Positions 53,270-62,235 of a DNA stretch of 64,000 nt are shown here, one piece after another. Position 1 is the first letter of the stretch. Every line of letters begins with the position of its first letter. The translations under genes were made by a program, and so were the position numbers. The DNA comes from Litoreibacter meonggei (GTDB lineage Bacteria > Pseudomonadota > Alphaproteobacteria > Rhodobacterales > Rhodobacteraceae). The notes under the pieces were generated by a model. The model had not been told where the DNA came from, ran no database searches, and worked only from the letters and a program-made list of their open reading frames with translations. The stretch is taken from contig NZ_RCCE01000009.1 of assembly GCF_003663885.1 (NCBI RefSeq), forward strand, positions 1 to 64,000. Reading direction: 5' to 3'.

Positions 53270-53638
53270 GTGGAGAAAGATATAACCAAAGAAGCTCCGA
53301 ATGTGGTCACAGAAATTCACTTCAAGACCCTCATGCACAGTGGGTATCAAGCGGAGGTTGTTTGCAGGACAACCGCAACCAAGAAGGCAGCGGTGTGGTA
53401 CGGCATTTGGATTATCCGCGTCGTTAACAAAGAACGAACCTACGAAAAGCTGCTTGTTCCCGCCCGTAAGAAATTGGGTGACGACGACGAAATTGCCGTT
53501 CGTACCTTCAAGACAGCTAACGGCCTTATCTCCTTCCTTGAGAGCATGGGCTTCCCGCAAATCAACATTCCGATGGTTGAAGGCGGTCGAACTACACACG
53601 TCTTACCGGACGAGCTTTTGGAGGGTCGCAACAGCTAG
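53270..53638 (+). CDS. First virB-operon gene, paralogue of 10716-11048 (122 aa)
   Basis: 122 aa starting at GTG 53270 after AAGGAAGG. It aligns with the 110-aa protein at 10716: PNVVTE, KAAVWYGIW, LLVPARKKLG, VRTFKTANGLISFLESMGF and IPMVEGG. No signal peptide or membrane segment, so it is cytoplasmic. As first gene after the dyad promoter it may be a regulator of transfer, but no DNA-binding motif is evident. Its 3' end overlaps the probable virB1 start by 62 nt. Confidence 0.8.
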   Translation: MEKDITKEAPNVVTEIHFKTLMHSGYQAEVVCRTTATKKAAVWYGIWIIRVVNKERTYEKLLVPARKKLGDDDEIAVRTFKTANGLISFLESMGFPQINIPMVEGGRTTHVLPDELLEGRNS

Positions 53639-54317
53639 TGTTGCTGCTCTAACCCTCGCCAGCACCCCAGCCTTCTCGCAAAGTATGGTGCTGGTAATGA
53701 ATGGCGACGGTTCACTTTCAGAATCGGCTTCCCAAGAAAATTTCACTCGAAACTACAACGATGGCGTGGGGCAAGGCTCTGCTGCCGACGGGTTGCAGCT
53801 CTTCGGCCAACAGGTAGATGAACCGGATCAGGCCTCAAACGCCGATGGTTTTCGTGTAGCGACTGTTGCCCCAAGAGGTGCCGTTCCTCGCCCTGAAATT
53901 CTCCAAGCAATCGACGCAACCGCCATGCGGTATGCAAGCCACCCTGCCCTCCGGCGGGCTGGTCTTTCGGTTACAGAATGGCGGCTGTTGTTCCGCTCAA
54001 ACATTGAAATTGAAAGTGGTTACAACACCAACGTCCGCAGTTCTGTCGGTGCGATTGGGTTGGGGCAGCTTATGCCAGAAACAGCGCGTGATCTGAATGT
54101 TGATCCCCACAACTGGCAACAAAATCTCGACGGCTCGGCTCGGTATCTTCTGATGATGCTGGTCCAGTTCGGGGATGCTCAACTTGCATTGGCAGCTTAC
54201 AACGCTGGCCCCAATGCCGTGGAGCAGTACGCGGGTATTCCTCCCTACAGGGAAACCCAAAACCACGTCAGCCGTGTGCTGGCTGTTTTCAACAGGCTAG
54301 AGGGAGAAAACTCATGA
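53577..54317 (+). CDS. virB1: VirB1-like lytic transglycosylase
   Basis: About 246 aa from TTG 53577. The signal segment is SFWRVATASVAALTLASTPA ending in AFSQ. The SLT fold is in the C-terminal half: NIEIESGYNTNVRSSVGAIG with the catalytic Glu, LGQLMPETARDL, ARYLLMMLVQFGDAQLALAA and YNAGPNAV. It opens peptidoglycan for the secretion channel. The start is odd: there is no ATG or GTG between the upstream frame and the signal peptide, so TTG 53577 inside the preceding gene is the nearest option, perhaps by translational coupling. It overlaps virB2 by 4 nt. Confidence 0.83.
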   Translation: MKAVELHTSYRTSFWRVATASVAALTLASTPAFSQSMVLVMNGDGSLSESASQENFTRNYNDGVGQGSAADGLQLFGQQVDEPDQASNADGFRVATVAPRGAVPRPEILQAIDATAMRYASHPALRRAGLSVTEWRLLFRSNIEIESGYNTNVRSSVGAIGLGQLMPETARDLNVDPHNWQQNLDGSARYLLMMLVQFGDAQLALAAYNAGPNAVEQYAGIPPYRETQNHVSRVLAVFNRLEGENS

Positions 54318-54604
54318 AGCCAACAACGACCAATACGGTGACACTCTGCGGTGTGTTCCTGATGCTGGCACAACCGGCGTTGGCACAATCCATCGACCTG
54401 TCGCCAGTACAAAACGTCCTCCAAGGCATCGTTGACGCGATTACCGGCCCGCTCGGCATCGTGATCGGCACACTCGCTTTGATCGGCGTGTTTCTGTCGT
54501 GGCTCTTTGGCATCCTCGATTTCCGTCAGGCCCTTTGGGTCATTATCGGGATCGCGGGCATCGCTGCTGCACCAACAATCGTAGCTGCAATCTGGACCAC
54601 GTAA
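54314..54604 (+). CDS. virB2: VirB2 major pilin
   Basis: 96 aa. A long signal peptide (residues 1-25, CGVFLMLAQPALAQ) is followed by two hydrophobic helices, GPLGIVIGTLALIGVFLSWL and ALWVIIGIAGIAAAPTIVAA, the TrbC/VirB2 layout. The mature protein of about 71 residues would build the pilus. ATGA overlap with virB1; virB3 follows after 12 bp. Confidence 0.9.
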   Translation: MKPTTTNTVTLCGVFLMLAQPALAQSIDLSPVQNVLQGIVDAITGPLGIVIGTLALIGVFLSWLFGILDFRQALWVIIGIAGIAAAPTIVAAIWTT

Positions 54605-54616
54605 GGAACTCTACGA

Positions 54617-54895
54617 ATGTCAGAACAGTCACCACTTTTTCTGGGCCTCATACGACCTCCCAAACTGCTGGGCTTGCCCATCATGTATGCGATGGTCTGG
54701 TTATTTGGCACTGTTCTGGTGTTCCTATGGGTGCAACATTGGGCGATCGCGCTCGCTGGCGTGATCGCCTACCCAATGCTGTGGAAAGCCGCCGATTGGG
54801 ACCCGAATTTTCTCGACGTTGTAGCGACCACACTCCAAGAGACACCGCCAACAGCGAACCGCAAAATTCATGGGGGTGATAGCTATGCCTCTTGA
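54617..54895 (+). CDS. virB3: VirB3 inner-membrane protein
   Basis: 92 aa. LFLGLIRPPKLLGLPIMYAM opens with the family's proline-containing start. One or two membrane helices follow (MVWLFGTVLVFLWVQ, WAIALAGVIAYPML). AGGAACTCTACG precedes the ATG. It overlaps virB4 and works with it at the channel base. Confidence 0.9.
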   Translation: MSEQSPLFLGLIRPPKLLGLPIMYAMVWLFGTVLVFLWVQHWAIALAGVIAYPMLWKAADWDPNFLDVVATTLQETPPTANRKIHGGDSYAS

Positions 54896-57248
54896 AAATG
54901 GCCTTGATCCGCTTTCACTGCTGCCAACATGGGTCGCGAAAGAAAAAGACCTCGCACACATGCTGCCATATGTCAGTCTTGTAAATGACCAGACGATACG
55001 GACACGGGGCAATGAGTTGTTCCAGTGTATCCGTCTTGGTGGCATCAACAGCTTTACCAAGGATGATGAAGAACTCGACAAGGTGCGCCGTCTGTTTGCT
55101 GCGATTGTAGCTCAGATCGGGCAAGACTTTGCGTTCTATGTCCACAAGGTTTCTAAGGCGATTAACCACAATTTGCCACCTGTGGAGGGGGACGACTTCG
55201 CCGCCGCTGTCGATGCAAAATGGAGAGCTTCACTTGAGGGATATGGGATGCGGGATAAAACCCTCACCTTGACTGTCATCAACCGTCCTCCTGCTGGTTC
55301 TAAAATTCCTTTCAAGCGGAAAAAATCTATCGAACAACTGGCAAAGCGAACAGAAAAGCGCCTTCGTGCGCTCGGTGAAGTCGTTGGATTTATCAAATCG
55401 ACGTTTGCGGATATGTCGCCACGATTGCTTGAAGCGTCCAGTGGCGAACTCTTGGGCTTCCTCGGCGGTCTTAACACCGGTCAAGAATTGCCGCTCTATC
55501 AAGGCTCAAAATATGGTTATCTGTCGCAGGACGTCGCCAATACCCGCGTCACATTCAAAGGGGCAAATTTCGAACTTTCTGATGGGAATGCGGGCAAGCG
55601 TCTCGGTACGACCTTTGCAGTAAAGAACTACCCAGAGAAGACAACATGCACGATGTTCGATGAGCTCAACTTGCCGGTTGATATGGTCATTACGCACTCG
55701 TTCACACCGATCAACAGCAACATCATGTCGGAGCGCATCAAAAAGCAACAACGTCTAATGCGTGCTGCTGACGATGGCGCAATTTCATTGTTGGAAAACC
55801 TTGCGTTTGCTCGCGATGATCTTGAAAGCCGACGCCTTAGCTTTGGTGATCATCATATGACCGTGACGGTGTTTGCAAACACCGCTGCTGACTTAGATGA
55901 TCTATCGGGTGAAATTCGTAACAGCGCGGCTACACAGGGCGTCAAGCTGGTGAACGAAGGCTTTGCTGCCCGCACTCACTACTTTGCACAGCACCCCGGC
56001 AATGCTCCAAAACGAAGCCGAAAGGCCGCTGTTACCAACATCAACTTCGCTGACTTCGCGGCGTTCCATCGGACACCTATGGGTAAGCGCGGGCATCAAG
56101 TTCCATGGGGCAAGCCGATCACTATGTTGCCAACACCTGAACGCTCCGGCTTCTTGTTCAATTATCACGAACAAGGGTCACCAGATGCGGAGCCAACCAA
56201 TGGACACACTTTGCTCTTGGGCCGTCAAGGTTCTGGTAAATCAGTTATATCAGCATTTTTCGCAACCCAAGCCCGTCGCGCCGGTGTTCGGGTATTTTGC
56301 CTTGACTACCGTCTTGGGATGGAAATGGCTGTGCGAGCCAACGGTGGGTCATATTCATCCATCAAAGCGGGTGAGCCAACGGGTCTGAACCCGCTATGGA
56401 CGGAAACTGACGTCTCAGGGCAAGCATGGCTCAATGAATGGATTGAATCGCTATTTCTTCGTCCAGACAAACCGCTAACACCCCTTCAACGTTCAAAACT
56501 GCAAGACGTCATTCGCCAGAATAGTGAAGCGGCTGACCCTTCCTTGCGGAATTGGAAAAGTGTCGCATCCCTCTTTGCCTCTACGGATGATGACGGCGAC
56601 TTGCAGCAACGTGCGCTCGAATGGGCGGCGGATGGCCGTTATGGATGGATTTTCGGCCAAACGCTCGAAGACTCGTTCTCGCTTGAAGGTGATTTCATTG
56701 GCTTTGATCTGACGGGCATTTTGGACAACGCAGGCGAGACTGAGCGCATGGCCGTCCTGTCGTATCTGTTCCGCCGGATTGAGCGGGTTCTCGAAGACAG
56801 AAAGCCCACACTGATCATCGTTGATGAGACGTGGAAAGCTTTGGACAATCACTATTTCGAGGCCAAACTCGCAAGTTGGTTGTTCTCAGTCCGTAAGCAA
56901 AATGCAGTCGTTGTTATGATGACGCAATTTGCAAGTCAGCTTGAGAAAACGCGGACAGGCAAGACGATTGTTGAAGCCGTCCCGACACAAGTCTTGCTGC
57001 CTAACATCAAGGCCAAAGCATCGGATTTCGACATGCTCAACCTGCAAGATAAAGAACTCGACGTGCTGCTGAATACCGCCACCAACTCACGTCTGGGACT
57101 TGTGCGGGACGATCAAGGGTCCGTTGTCGTCAACGCCGACCTAAGCGCCCTTGGGTCATTACTAACCATCCTCGGTGGGATGGATAAAGGTGAACAGTTG
57201 GTGGGTGCCGATTACCGCCAACGCCCAGATTTTTGGAGAGTAGAATGA
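54885..57248 (+). CDS. virB4: VirB4 ATPase
   Basis: 787 aa from ATG 54885 (GGGGGTGATAG upstream; ATG 54870 in frame is the alternative). Walker A is LLLGRQGSGKSVIS near residue 442-455, and Walker B is LIIVDETWKAL near 642. The N-terminal CagE/TrbE domain covers residues ~1-400, with VANTRVTFKGANFELSDG and KRSRKAAVTNINFADF. VirB4 powers pilus assembly and substrate transfer. The C-terminal LQDKELDVLL and LVRDDQGSVVVNADLSAL are typical. Overlaps virB3 by 11 nt and the lipoprotein gene by 4 nt. Confidence 0.95.
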   Translation: MPLENGLDPLSLLPTWVAKEKDLAHMLPYVSLVNDQTIRTRGNELFQCIRLGGINSFTKDDEELDKVRRLFAAIVAQIGQDFAFYVHKVSKAINHNLPPVEGDDFAAAVDAKWRASLEGYGMRDKTLTLTVINRPPAGSKIPFKRKKSIEQLAKRTEKRLRALGEVVGFIKSTFADMSPRLLEASSGELLGFLGGLNTGQELPLYQGSKYGYLSQDVANTRVTFKGANFELSDGNAGKRLGTTFAVKNYPEKTTCTMFDELNLPVDMVITHSFTPINSNIMSERIKKQQRLMRAADDGAISLLENLAFARDDLESRRLSFGDHHMTVTVFANTAADLDDLSGEIRNSAATQGVKLVNEGFAARTHYFAQHPGNAPKRSRKAAVTNINFADFAAFHRTPMGKRGHQVPWGKPITMLPTPERSGFLFNYHEQGSPDAEPTNGHTLLLGRQGSGKSVISAFFATQARRAGVRVFCLDYRLGMEMAVRANGGSYSSIKAGEPTGLNPLWTETDVSGQAWLNEWIESLFLRPDKPLTPLQRSKLQDVIRQNSEAADPSLRNWKSVASLFASTDDDGDLQQRALEWAADGRYGWIFGQTLEDSFSLEGDFIGFDLTGILDNAGETERMAVLSYLFRRIERVLEDRKPTLIIVDETWKALDNHYFEAKLASWLFSVRKQNAVVVMMTQFASQLEKTRTGKTIVEAVPTQVLLPNIKAKASDFDMLNLQDKELDVLLNTATNSRLGLVRDDQGSVVVNADLSALGSLLTILGGMDKGEQLVGADYRQRPDFWRVE

Positions 57249-57496
57249 AACTGACTTCATTAATGTTCTTGGCCGCGCTCGGCCTTACTGCCTGCGGCGA
57301 CTATCAAGGGCTGCAAGCGAATTGTTTTGACGGTGGGAATAACGCCTCAAACAACACAGATGTCGTTACCCGTTCGGCAAACAACAGCTTAAATTTCCTC
57401 CCGCAGAGCGGTGATCGGGTTTCAACGTCCACTGCGCCTGTCTCTGACTGCACGTTCACCGCTCTTGGCGGTCCCGGTGGCGCGGGGGGCGAATAA
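57245..57496 (+). CDS. virB7: VirB7-like small lipoprotein
   Basis: 83 aa from ATG 57245 (an in-frame ATG/GTG just upstream is less well placed). The signal MKLTSLMFLAALGLTACGD has a lipobox LTAC, so Cys17 is lipidated. The mature part is Asn/Ser-rich with two more cysteines. Position after virB4 differs from Ti (virB7 before virB8), but a small outer-membrane lipoprotein in the operon most likely fills the VirB7 role, stabilising VirB9. Confidence 0.65.
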   Translation: MKLTSLMFLAALGLTACGDYQGLQANCFDGGNNASNNTDVVTRSANNSLNFLPQSGDRVSTSTAPVSDCTFTALGGPGGAGGE

Positions 57497-58641
57497 TGCG
57501 CTCAACCCTTTCATTGACGGCGATTGGCTTGATCTGGGCAACGTCGTCGCTCGGCCAAGGTGTGCCAACGGTGGACAGGGGCCTGATAATTAGGAATGAA
57601 GCCGCAAACCTCCGCCGTGAAGCTGACTTAGCGCAACAGGCACAAAGACTATCGACGGCGGAAGCTATCGCCGCGATTGAGGTAGAACAGCTCGACGTAT
57701 TGCAACAAATTCTGGATGCTCAATCCAGTTTTGGTGGTCAGAACATACCGGGCATGGTGCAAGGTCTTGAAGATGGCGCACTGCCTGAACAATCGGCTGA
57801 TGTGTTGTATTCACCAACGGACAGTAACCCCGGCGGCGATCAGATGTTTGGGGATGCGAACCTCAATATTGAACAGCTAATCATCCGTGTGGCGCAAGAA
57901 ACCCATGGATTGAATGGCGTAAGCCAAGCGGGTCTTTCGGTTGTTCAATGGCGTTGCCTTCTTCAAGCTCTGATTTGGCAAGAAAGCCGGTTCACGATTG
58001 GCGCTCGTTCGCCTGTCGGTGCGTTCGGATTGACACAAATCATGCCACCTACTGCCGGTGATCTGGGTATCTATCCAGCATATTACGATAGTCCGTACTT
58101 GCAGGTCGAGGGTGGCGCACGATACCTCGCACAAATGCTGCGCATGTTTGATGGAAATATCATCCATGCTCTCGCTGCCTACAATGCGGGGCCAGGGAAT
58201 GTGCAAAACTACGGTGGTGTTCCTCCGTTCAAGGAAACCCAGCATTATGTGCAGGTAATCCCCACAAAATATAACGAATACCTGACCCGTGTTGGTGGCA
58301 TTGATGCCCTAGGCACGATTGATCCGGCATTGTTGGCAAACTCGAACCTCTCAATTTCGGGCAGTGGTGCAAGTTTCTACGCCAATAGCTCGATGCAGAA
58401 TGTTGAAGCCGCGGCGCTCCGCATCCGCAACATTGTTCAACGAATTGGTCAAACACAGGACATTCAAGAGTCGATGGCTCTGAACACGTATGCGCGGGCC
58501 GAACTGGTGCGCCTCGTGGCTGTCCTTACCCGTCTCAAAGCTGCCCGAACTCGCCCCTTGAGCGACGCGCAAATGGCTATGGCCGCTGCGCAGTTACAGG
58601 AAAATCAATTCATGGACTTCACATTGGAGGATCTCGACTAA
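57496..58641 (+). CDS. VirB5-like protein with inserted lytic transglycosylase domain
   Basis: 381 aa. After the signal peptide the mature N-terminus is QGVPTVD and the protein ends LQENQFMDFTLEDLD. The next gene, VirB5, matures at QGVPTVD and ends near EEQQFMDFTLPTL, so both share end pieces. Between them lies an SLT domain (residues ~125-270): ALIWQESRFTIGARSPVGAF with Glu163, GLTQIMPPTAGDLG, GARYLAQMLRMFDGNIIHAL and AAYNAGPGNV. The flanking helices (EVEQLDVLQQILDAQSS, then TYARAELVRLVAVLTRLKAA) resemble the VirB5 helical bundle. Starts and ends with TAATG overlaps. It may localise wall cutting to the pilus tip or be a dedicated second VirB1. Confidence 0.85.
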   Translation: MRSTLSLTAIGLIWATSSLGQGVPTVDRGLIIRNEAANLRREADLAQQAQRLSTAEAIAAIEVEQLDVLQQILDAQSSFGGQNIPGMVQGLEDGALPEQSADVLYSPTDSNPGGDQMFGDANLNIEQLIIRVAQETHGLNGVSQAGLSVVQWRCLLQALIWQESRFTIGARSPVGAFGLTQIMPPTAGDLGIYPAYYDSPYLQVEGGARYLAQMLRMFDGNIIHALAAYNAGPGNVQNYGGVPPFKETQHYVQVIPTKYNEYLTRVGGIDALGTIDPALLANSNLSISGSGASFYANSSMQNVEAAALRIRNIVQRIGQTQDIQESMALNTYARAELVRLVAVLTRLKAARTRPLSDAQMAMAAAQLQENQFMDFTLEDLD

Positions 58642-59483
58642 TGGAAAAATTTGCTAAAACACGGACAATCTTAGGCCGTACAATCGCAGCAACAATGATT
58701 GGTGCCAGCGCCTTTGTTATGGCCCCTGCCCTCGCCGGTGGTGGTGCTGCATATGCTCAAGGTGTCCCAACTGTTGACGTTCAAAACATCGCCCAAGAGA
58801 TTAACCAACTTCGGCAAATGATCGAAGATGAAGTGCTGCAAAATGAACAGTTGCAGCAAGCATTGGCACAGTTGGATACCTTGCGCGAACAGTATGCCCA
58901 ACTTCAAGAAACCTATGCCGCCCTGACTGGTTTGATGGAACTTCCTGAAATCATCACGACGCGGTTTGAAGACGAACTCAACGGTGTTTTGGATCAAGAA
59001 TTTGGCGACATCCTCGGCACGATTGACGCTATCAAAAACGGCGATTGGTCCCAGCTTGCAGGAAACGGCGCTGGCGGTATCCGCACTCAAATGGACCGAG
59101 TTCTATCCGACGCTGGTTTTGATGAAGATACCTTGTCGGAAATGGCAAACAGCGGAACGCCGGGTATCGAGCGCACGGCCCAGCAAGCGACAACAAGTGC
59201 TGTCATGTCGGCAGCTGCTCAAAACAGCTACGAAGAAGCCGGACAATCGCTTGAGCGCGTAGATCGTCTCGTTGGTCTGATCGGCGACATGGAAGAACTC
59301 AAAGACAGTGTTGATCTGAACACGCGGGTTACAGCGGAACTTGCAATCGCTCTCGTTGCCCAATGGCAGTTGGAAGCGGTGCAAACGGTTGGCGCTGGTC
59401 AGGCTGGCGTCATTGATGCCGCGACGCTCGCCGAAGAACAACAGTTCATGGACTTCACACTGCCAACGCTTTCGGCTGATTGA
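58641..59483 (+). CDS. virB5: VirB5 minor pilin
   Basis: 280 aa. A signal peptide of ~40 residues (IAATMIGASAFVMAPALAGG, then AAYAQ) precedes a long alpha-helical protein: IAQEINQLRQMIEDEVLQNE, LAQLDTLREQYAQLQETYAA and LMELPEIITTRFEDEL, which are VirB5/TraC-like coiled-coil features. VirB5 caps the pilus and contacts recipients. TAATG overlap with the SLT hybrid upstream. The C-terminal FMDFTLPTL motif is shared with the hybrid. Confidence 0.85.
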   Translation: MEKFAKTRTILGRTIAATMIGASAFVMAPALAGGGAAYAQGVPTVDVQNIAQEINQLRQMIEDEVLQNEQLQQALAQLDTLREQYAQLQETYAALTGLMELPEIITTRFEDELNGVLDQEFGDILGTIDAIKNGDWSQLAGNGAGGIRTQMDRVLSDAGFDEDTLSEMANSGTPGIERTAQQATTSAVMSAAAQNSYEEAGQSLERVDRLVGLIGDMEELKDSVDLNTRVTAELAIALVAQWQLEAVQTVGAGQAGVIDAATLAEEQQFMDFTLPTLSAD

Positions 59484-59496
59484 ACGGGAAAATACT

Positions 59497-60150
59497 GTGG
59501 CTACTGACAAGGAATACATCGAGGAAGAGTTGATTTACGGGGCACGGCGTCGTGAGCAACTCTGGCAAAAGCTCGGGTTGGCTGGATTGGCATTTGGGGT
59601 TTTTGGGTGCTTGGCTGCTGCGGCGGTCGCTGTTCTTGATGTAGACCCTGCGCCTGTAGTCGTACCCTTCAATCCAGAAACCGGTATGGCCCTACCGAAC
59701 GCAACGGTTAGTGCCGTTGCTGTTACAGAAAATCAGGCAATCATTGAGTCTGTCGTTTTCCGTTATGTGACTGATCGGGAAACTTACAATCAGCTGGATA
59801 ACGATGTCCGCGTTCGCGCCATTCTTGAACAGTCTGATCGTGCTGCTGAAGCGTCAATGCGGGCGCTCTGGGACAGTGCTAACCCAAATTACCCACCAAC
59901 ACTTTATGGCCCCACTGCTCGTCTTGAAGTGGAAATTCTCAGCATCAACCGCATTGGCGTCAACAGAGCGCAAGTTCGGATGCGTAAGCGTCTGACCTCT
60001 AACCAAGGGGTTCAAGGCGGTCTGTTTACCGCCACCCTGCTCTTTGACTTTCGGCCGGAAGAACGACGCTCAATCGACGATGTTTGGGCAAATCCATTTG
60101 GCTTTACCGTCACTGAATATGCCATCCGCTCAGACAGATTGGAGAACTAA
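59497..60150 (+). CDS. virB8: VirB8 inner-membrane scaffold
   Basis: 217 aa from GTG 59497 (ACGGGA upstream). A cytoplasmic N-terminus, one membrane helix (LGLAGLAFGVFGCLAAAAVA, residues ~26-47) and a periplasmic NTF2-like domain with VTENQAIIESVVFRYVTDRE, then RMRKRL and GFTVTEYAIRSD are typical. It bridges the core complex and the channel. Longer in-frame starts lie inside virB5 and are rejected. Confidence 0.93.
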   Translation: MATDKEYIEEELIYGARRREQLWQKLGLAGLAFGVFGCLAAAAVAVLDVDPAPVVVPFNPETGMALPNATVSAVAVTENQAIIESVVFRYVTDRETYNQLDNDVRVRAILEQSDRAAEASMRALWDSANPNYPPTLYGPTARLEVEILSINRIGVNRAQVRMRKRLTSNQGVQGGLFTATLLFDFRPEERRSIDDVWANPFGFTVTEYAIRSDRLEN

Positions 60151-60151
60151 A

Positions 60152-60853
60152 ATGAAGGCCATGAAATTCACCACTCTGTCACTGGTCCTTGCGCTCTTTG
60201 CTGGTCCAGCCTTGGCTGAATACATCCCTCGCTCTGGCCCAAACGATAGTCGTGTGCGCTTGGCTACATATCAAGAGGGGCAAGTGTACCGGCTGAACGT
60301 TAGCTTAACCCATGTGACGTCTATCGAGTTCGGTCAGGGTGAAACTATCCGCTCAATCATCGCGGGTGATACCGAGGGTTTCCAACTTGATGGTGTTCCC
60401 GGTGGTCAAGCGTTTGCAGTAAAACCCAATGCTCGTGGTGTTCATACAAACATCACAGTCTATACCAACCGTCGCAGTTACTATTTCAACGTGCAGGAAG
60501 TATCATCACCGACGTACTACGTGGTCCAGTTTCGGTATCCAGAGGACAACGCTCGCCCTGTTAATGCCGTTGCCCAACAAGCACCGAACTACAATTACGC
60601 AGCAAGTGATAGGACTGCATTTACCCCAACGGCTGTTTGGGATGATGGGACGTTCACCTACTTCCGTTTCGCTCGCAACGCGCCGGTTCCTGCCGTCTTT
60701 CGCTCTACTAATGGTCGAGAACGAACTGTCAATTCTCAGCAAATTGAAGACGGCGTGATGCGTGTCTCAGGCGTCAGCGGGCAATGGGTTCTTCGCCTCG
60801 GCGACGAAGTTGTCTGCATCCAAGTAACATCAAATGGAGGTGTTGGATCATGA
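60152..60853 (+). CDS. virB9: VirB9 outer-membrane core component
   Basis: 233 aa from ATG 60152. A signal peptide (TTLSLVLALFAGPALAE) and the VirB9 pattern SRVRLATYQEGQVYRLNVSL, IEFGQGETIRSII, FAVKPNARGVHTNITVYTNR and RSYYFNVQ are visible, then the C-terminal FTPTAVWDDGTFTYFRFARN, PVPAVF and RLGDEVVCI. It forms the outer ring with VirB7 and VirB10. Starts one base after the virB8 stop; overlaps virB10 by 4 nt. Confidence 0.95.
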   Translation: MKAMKFTTLSLVLALFAGPALAEYIPRSGPNDSRVRLATYQEGQVYRLNVSLTHVTSIEFGQGETIRSIIAGDTEGFQLDGVPGGQAFAVKPNARGVHTNITVYTNRRSYYFNVQEVSSPTYYVVQFRYPEDNARPVNAVAQQAPNYNYAASDRTAFTPTAVWDDGTFTYFRFARNAPVPAVFRSTNGRERTVNSQQIEDGVMRVSGVSGQWVLRLGDEVVCIQVTSNGGVGS

Positions 60854-62235
60854 GCGAACAGGATGATTTAAGAAAGCGTCTAGCCGAACTGGACGGAACT
60901 GACCCCGCCCCTGCTGCTGGTGCGCGGAAAAAACGATCGATGGCTGTGGCCGTAGTCGGGATCGCGGTTATCGCCACACTTGGTGGACTGGCTTATGTCA
61001 GTTTGCAGCCAAGCGTCGATGTTCCCATGCCGGTGGCACAGCCAGAAGAATTTCAAAACGAGGGCGACAGCTTTGGAGAGATTGAACCTTTTGTTCCTCC
61101 CCCAACCCCTGCTCCTGAAATTCAGATTGTAGAGACGCCGACAGAACCCAACGCAGAATTGTTGGCTCAACTGGCCGCTCTACAAACGCAAATTGAAGCA
61201 TTGCAAAACGCCCCAGAACCGGTTGTCGAAGACGACACGGCAGCGGCAGATGCAATCAACGCTTTAGGCGAACAAATTGCAGCTTTGCAGGCATCGTCCT
61301 TAACTGCGCAAGAGAATTTTCAAACCGAGCTTGAGCAACGTGATCGCGAGTTGGAACAATTGCGCATGGACTTAGAACTTGCGCAGCTTCAACAGCCGAC
61401 ACCCGCGCCTTTCGATCTGGGACCATCGCAAGATGATCTGTTAGAGCAAGAACGGTTGCGTTTGGAACGCGAAGAAGAAGCGCGTCGTCTGGCGGAATTA
61501 GAGCGCCGTCGCGGCCAAGAGCTTGCCTTTCAACAGGCTCGCATTGAATCTCCAACAATCGCATTTGGTGGCGGTGCTGGTGCGGGTGATGAAAGCGGTT
61601 TAAGCGAACGCACATTTGGGGCTGTCCAAGACTTTGTGACCAATGGTGCTGTACCGACACAGGTCACACAGGCTGAAATTATCGCAAATCCGGGCAACAC
61701 TGTCGTTCAAGGCACCATGATCCAAGCCGTCACTGAAACTGCACTGGATAGCTCTCTGCCCGGCCCGATCCGCGCCATCATATCAGAGGACGTTCATTCC
61801 TTTGACGGTTCTCGTGTGCTTATCCCGCGTGGTTCCCGTTTAATCGGACGGTATCAGTCAGGCGTCGAAATTGCGCAGCAACGTGTGACCGTGGCATGGG
61901 ACCGGATTATCCTCCCGAACAACCAAACCGTAGTTATCAGCTCCTTCGGTGGCGACGAACTCGGCCGCTCCGGTGTTACCGGAGTTGTTGATACCCGTTT
62001 CGGCGAACGCTTTGGTTCGGCGGCACTGATTTCGTTGATCACTGCCCTGCCCGGTGCTGCCGCTGCGCAAGTGGAAAACGAAACGACCGCAGAGGTTCTT
62101 GAAGACGTTGGCGACGATCTGTCAGACAGCACAGATTCCGTCCTCAGCGAATACCTTGCAATTGGCCCTGTGATCTACGTTGATCAGGGATCACGTATCA
62201 CTGTGATGGTTGATCGCGACGTGGAGATTTTCTAG
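60850..62235 (+). CDS. virB10: VirB10 core component
   Basis: 461 aa. A cytoplasmic tail, a membrane helix (residues ~32-55, AVAVVGIAVIATLGGLAYVS), a Pro-rich linker (FVPPPTPAPEIQIVETPTEP) and a Glu/Gln/Leu coiled coil (ELEQRDRELEQLRMDLELAQ) precede the C-terminal barrel: GTMIQAVTETALDSSLPGPI, RVLIPRGSRLIGRYQSG, VAWDRIILPN and GSRITVMVDRDVEI. It spans both membranes. ATGA overlap with virB9. Confidence 0.95.
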   Translation: MSEQDDLRKRLAELDGTDPAPAAGARKKRSMAVAVVGIAVIATLGGLAYVSLQPSVDVPMPVAQPEEFQNEGDSFGEIEPFVPPPTPAPEIQIVETPTEPNAELLAQLAALQTQIEALQNAPEPVVEDDTAAADAINALGEQIAALQASSLTAQENFQTELEQRDRELEQLRMDLELAQLQQPTPAPFDLGPSQDDLLEQERLRLEREEEARRLAELERRRGQELAFQQARIESPTIAFGGGAGAGDESGLSERTFGAVQDFVTNGAVPTQVTQAEIIANPGNTVVQGTMIQAVTETALDSSLPGPIRAIISEDVHSFDGSRVLIPRGSRLIGRYQSGVEIAQQRVTVAWDRIILPNNQTVVISSFGGDELGRSGVTGVVDTRFGERFGSAALISLITALPGAAAAQVENETTAEVLEDVGDDLSDSTDSVLSEYLAIGPVIYVDQGSRITVMVDRDVEIF

